Source of the DNA: Rhodococcoides fascians A44A
Lineage (GTDB): Bacteria; Actinomycetota; Actinomycetes; Mycobacteriales; Mycobacteriaceae
Length of the DNA stretch: 64,000 nt
Reading direction: 5' to 3'
NCBI RefSeq assembly: GCF_000760735.1
Contig: NZ_JMEX01000008.1
Location: 2,268,877 to 2,332,876, forward strand
In this document: positions 62,065 to 64,000 of the stretch, one piece after another
Layout: each line of letters starts with the position of its first letter
Numbering within the stretch: the stretch's first letter is position 1
Notes under the pieces: model-generated
Databases searched by the model: none
The model's input: the letters and a program-made list of their open reading frames with translations, nothing else
Told to the model about the DNA's origin: nothing
Program-made: the position numbers and the translations under genes

Positions 62065-63573
62065 GTGGCAACTATCGGATCAGTGCAGCGGACTCCGGGC
62101 GGGGGCACGCTGCAGAAGGCGCCGAAGCGTGAGAGACGACTTACCTCGCGCCGTGTCTGGGAGCATCAGTACGTCGACAGGCTTCGTGTCACGGACGTCG
62201 TCGTTGTCGTCGCTGCGGTCGCCGCAGCTCAGTTGATCAGGTTCGGCGAGCTGCAGTCCGAGGGAGCACGCGCCTTCGCGAGCTACACCGGAGTGTCCGT
62301 CGTGCTGGCAGCTATCTGGATCTCGTTTCTCGTGATCTTCCGTACCCGCTCGCCCAGGGTCATCGGCAACGGCGCGGAAGAATACCGCCGTATCGTGTCC
62401 GCGACGTTCCGACTGTTCGGCGTCATCGCCATTCTGTCGCTTCTCTTCAAGATCGACATCGCTCGGCTGTACTTGGCGATCGCGCTCCCCGTGGGGCTCC
62501 TCGGTCTCCTGCTCAGCAGGTGGGCGTGGCGCAAGACCGTCGCCTCCAAACGCAGTAAAGGTCAGTACCAGACGGCCGTGCTTATTGTCGGCAGCCGCAA
62601 GGCGGCTGTCTCGATGGCCAAGCAGTTCGAGCGCAATCCCGCCGCCGGCTACAGCGTCGTGGGAATGTGCCTCCCCGGGTACGAGCCCGAGCGCGATGCC
62701 ATCACGGTCGACGGATTCGAGATTCCGATCTTGGGTGACGAGTACAGCGTGGTCGACGCAATCGAGAAGTCCGGCGCCGACACCGTTGCCGTGACCGCTA
62801 CCGAACACCTGGGCACCAAAGGCATCCGCAAGATGGTATGGGATCTGGAGAAGAAAAACGTAGACCTAGTGGTTGCGCCTGGCGTAGTCGACGTCGCCGG
62901 CCCGCGATTGGTGATGCGACCCGTTGCTGGCTTCCCTCTGATCCACGTGGAGAAGCCGCAGTACAACGGTGCCACGCGCTTCAGCAAGACGGCCTTCGAC
63001 TTCATTTTCGCCAGTGCTGTCTTATTAGTGATCGCGCCGATCCTCTTGATCGCAGCGTTGGCTGTGAAGCTCACAAGCCGCGGTCCGGTCTTCTACAAGT
63101 CGGAACGCATGGGCATCGACGGCAAGCCGTTCGACATGATCAAGTTCCGCAGCATGGTCCAGAACGCAGACAAGCAGGTCGACGCTCTACTCGCGCAGAA
63201 CGAGAGCGAGGGAGGCGTGCTGTTCAAGATGCGCGACGATCCGCGTGTCACCAAGGTTGGAAAGTTCATGCGCCGCTTCAGCATCGACGAATTGCCGCAG
63301 TTCCTGAACGTGCTGAGGCGAGAGATGAGCGTCGTCGGCCCTCGTCCGCCCTTGCGTCGCGAGGTTGAAACCTACGACGGCGAGGTTCGCCGGCGCCTCC
63401 TGGTAAAGCCTGGGATTACTGGACTCTGGCAGGTGAGCGGGCGTTCCGATCTTTCCTGGGAAGAGACTGTGCGTCTCGACCTTTCGTACGTCGAGAACTG
63501 GTCGATGGTCGGTGACCTTTTGATTATTGCCAAGACGGTGAAGGCAGTTGCGGGGAGCTCTGGAGCCTACTAG
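62065..63573 (+). CDS. Exopolysaccharide polyprenyl glycosylphosphotransferase
   Basis: Membrane enzyme of 502 residues that starts exopolysaccharide subunit assembly by moving a sugar-1-phosphate from a UDP-sugar to undecaprenyl phosphate. Several helices at the N-terminus (about 40-170) are followed by a CoA-binding-like middle with VLIVGSRKAAVSMAKQFER. The C-terminal sugar-transferase domain has a hydrophobic helix, MGIDGKPFDMIKFRSM, DELPQFLNVLRREMSVVGPR and KPGITGLWQVSGRSDLSWEE. The GTG at 62065 has AGGAGGGGGAG upstream. Confidence 0.95.
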   Translation: MATIGSVQRTPGGGTLQKAPKRERRLTSRRVWEHQYVDRLRVTDVVVVVAAVAAAQLIRFGELQSEGARAFASYTGVSVVLAAIWISFLVIFRTRSPRVIGNGAEEYRRIVSATFRLFGVIAILSLLFKIDIARLYLAIALPVGLLGLLLSRWAWRKTVASKRSKGQYQTAVLIVGSRKAAVSMAKQFERNPAAGYSVVGMCLPGYEPERDAITVDGFEIPILGDEYSVVDAIEKSGADTVAVTATEHLGTKGIRKMVWDLEKKNVDLVVAPGVVDVAGPRLVMRPVAGFPLIHVEKPQYNGATRFSKTAFDFIFASAVLLVIAPILLIAALAVKLTSRGPVFYKSERMGIDGKPFDMIKFRSMVQNADKQVDALLAQNESEGGVLFKMRDDPRVTKVGKFMRRFSIDELPQFLNVLRREMSVVGPRPPLRREVETYDGEVRRRLLVKPGITGLWQVSGRSDLSWEETVRLDLSYVENWSMVGDLLIIAKTVKAVAGSSGAY

Positions 63574-63659
63574 CTCACCTCGACGCAGGATATCTGCGGT
63601 TCACTTCGTTGATTGTATGTTTGGCCTGAAAGTGAATTATGCCGAAAGAGGACTGACGG

Positions 63660-64000
63660 TTGAGATCGAACAAAAGAACTTTAATTCTGAATGTATTCTA
63701 TTGGTCCACCGGTCAAGACGACAATCTCGGAGACGTTGTGCTCCGACGCCGGCTTCTGAACGTTCTTCTAAACCAGCGCGATACCGAAGGACAGTCTCTC
63801 CACGTCTACGTAGGTTCCGCATCTGCGGGCTTTATCAAAGGCCTCGGAATCCCGGTAGATGCACATGTTTACACGAGTAAAACGGTATGGCTATTAGCTA
63901 TGGTCATGAACACACTGCAGCGTCGACCGCCGGTCCTGGTCTTTAATCCGGGCGAAGTGCAGCTTAACTTAAAAACCACGGTTGCTTATATGTCGTTGTG
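63660..64000 (+). CDS. Polysaccharide pyruvyl transferase-like protein, cut by window end
   Basis: A TTG at 63660 with AGAGGA 8 nt upstream opens a frame running to the last base (113 residues seen). NVFYWSTGQDDNLGDVVLRR matches the N-terminal G-(D)-N-x-GD signature of the polysaccharide pyruvyltransferase family, and VLVFNPGEVQLNL follows. It would modify the exopolysaccharide with ketal-linked pyruvate. The family match is by eye; codon use is clearly more AT-rich than upstream, in line with a transferred polysaccharide locus. Starts other than the TTG were not found. Confidence 0.75.
   Translation, partial: MRSNKRTLILNVFYWSTGQDDNLGDVVLRRRLLNVLLNQRDTEGQSLHVYVGSASAGFIKGLGIPVDAHVYTSKTVWLLAMVMNTLQRRPPVLVFNPGEVQLNLKTTVAYMSL

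Overview
The window is a high-GC actinobacterial chromosome segment, most likely from Rhodococcus or a close relative in the mycolate-containing Mycobacteriales. This is an inference from an MmpL-type RND transporter, a WhiB protein, an IdeR/DtxR iron box, a DIP1984-family protein, a KasA-like remnant, several flavin monooxygenases and acyl-CoA dehydrogenases, and frequent GTG/TTG starts with GTGA/ATGA overlaps. I see no rRNA, tRNA, CRISPR array or intact insertion sequence.

Layout. 1-5.1 kb: 3'-truncated MMPL transporter behind a CsoR-like operator, then a Ser/Thr kinase divergent from an EAL/DICT-type protein. 5.1-11.3 kb: NUDIX and WhiB genes, then a catabolic operon (epimerase-like dehydrogenase, small alpha-beta barrel protein, fumarylacetoacetate hydrolase, MFS porter) divergent from a PucR regulator across a 19-bp palindrome. 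11.3-19.5 kb: iron-box siderophore-binding lipoprotein, amino-acid permease, manganese catalase with a SigB/SigF-like promoter, an acetyltransferase, a polytopic membrane protein and a Phd/VapC toxin-antitoxin pair. 19.7-25.8 kb: Baeyer-Villiger-type monooxygenase divergent from nitroreductase, acyl-CoA synthetase, TetR and serine hydrolase. 26-32.5 kb: a cluster of exported or membrane proteins of unknown role (beta-propeller lipoprotein, internally duplicated anchored protein, PQQ-like propeller, lipoprotein, and a paralog of the membrane protein at 16.5 kb).

32.5-39.1 kb: MarR plus FAD monooxygenase; an SDR/hydrolase operon divergent from a TetR gene across twin operators; small exported proteins. 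39.1-39.5 kb: abutting 3' fragments of a ketosynthase and a TetR gene, a rearrangement scar. 40.4-47 kb: LysR, a symporter, two acyl-CoA dehydrogenases and a class III CoA-transferase, probably a C5-dicarboxylate (glutarate-like) pathway. 47-52.2 kb: regulators, SDR, GNAT, and an orphan cobalamin-binding lipoprotein behind a clear cobalamin riboswitch. 52.6-55.9 kb: a compact set of unfamiliar secreted proteins. 56-59.8 kb: a GmrSD-like DUF262/DUF1524 defence protein and a frameshifted gene. 60.1 kb to the end: UDP-glucose dehydrogenase, a 620-bp AT-richer regulatory stretch, a polyprenyl glycosylphosphotransferase and the start of a pyruvyltransferase-like gene, opening an exopolysaccharide locus.

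The best candidates for something undescribed are the secreted cassette at 52.6-55.9 kb, the exported cluster at 26-32.5 kb, a pair of similar ~58-bp non-coding elements (25.94 and 50.79 kb), and the frameshifted gene at 58.9-59.5 kb.
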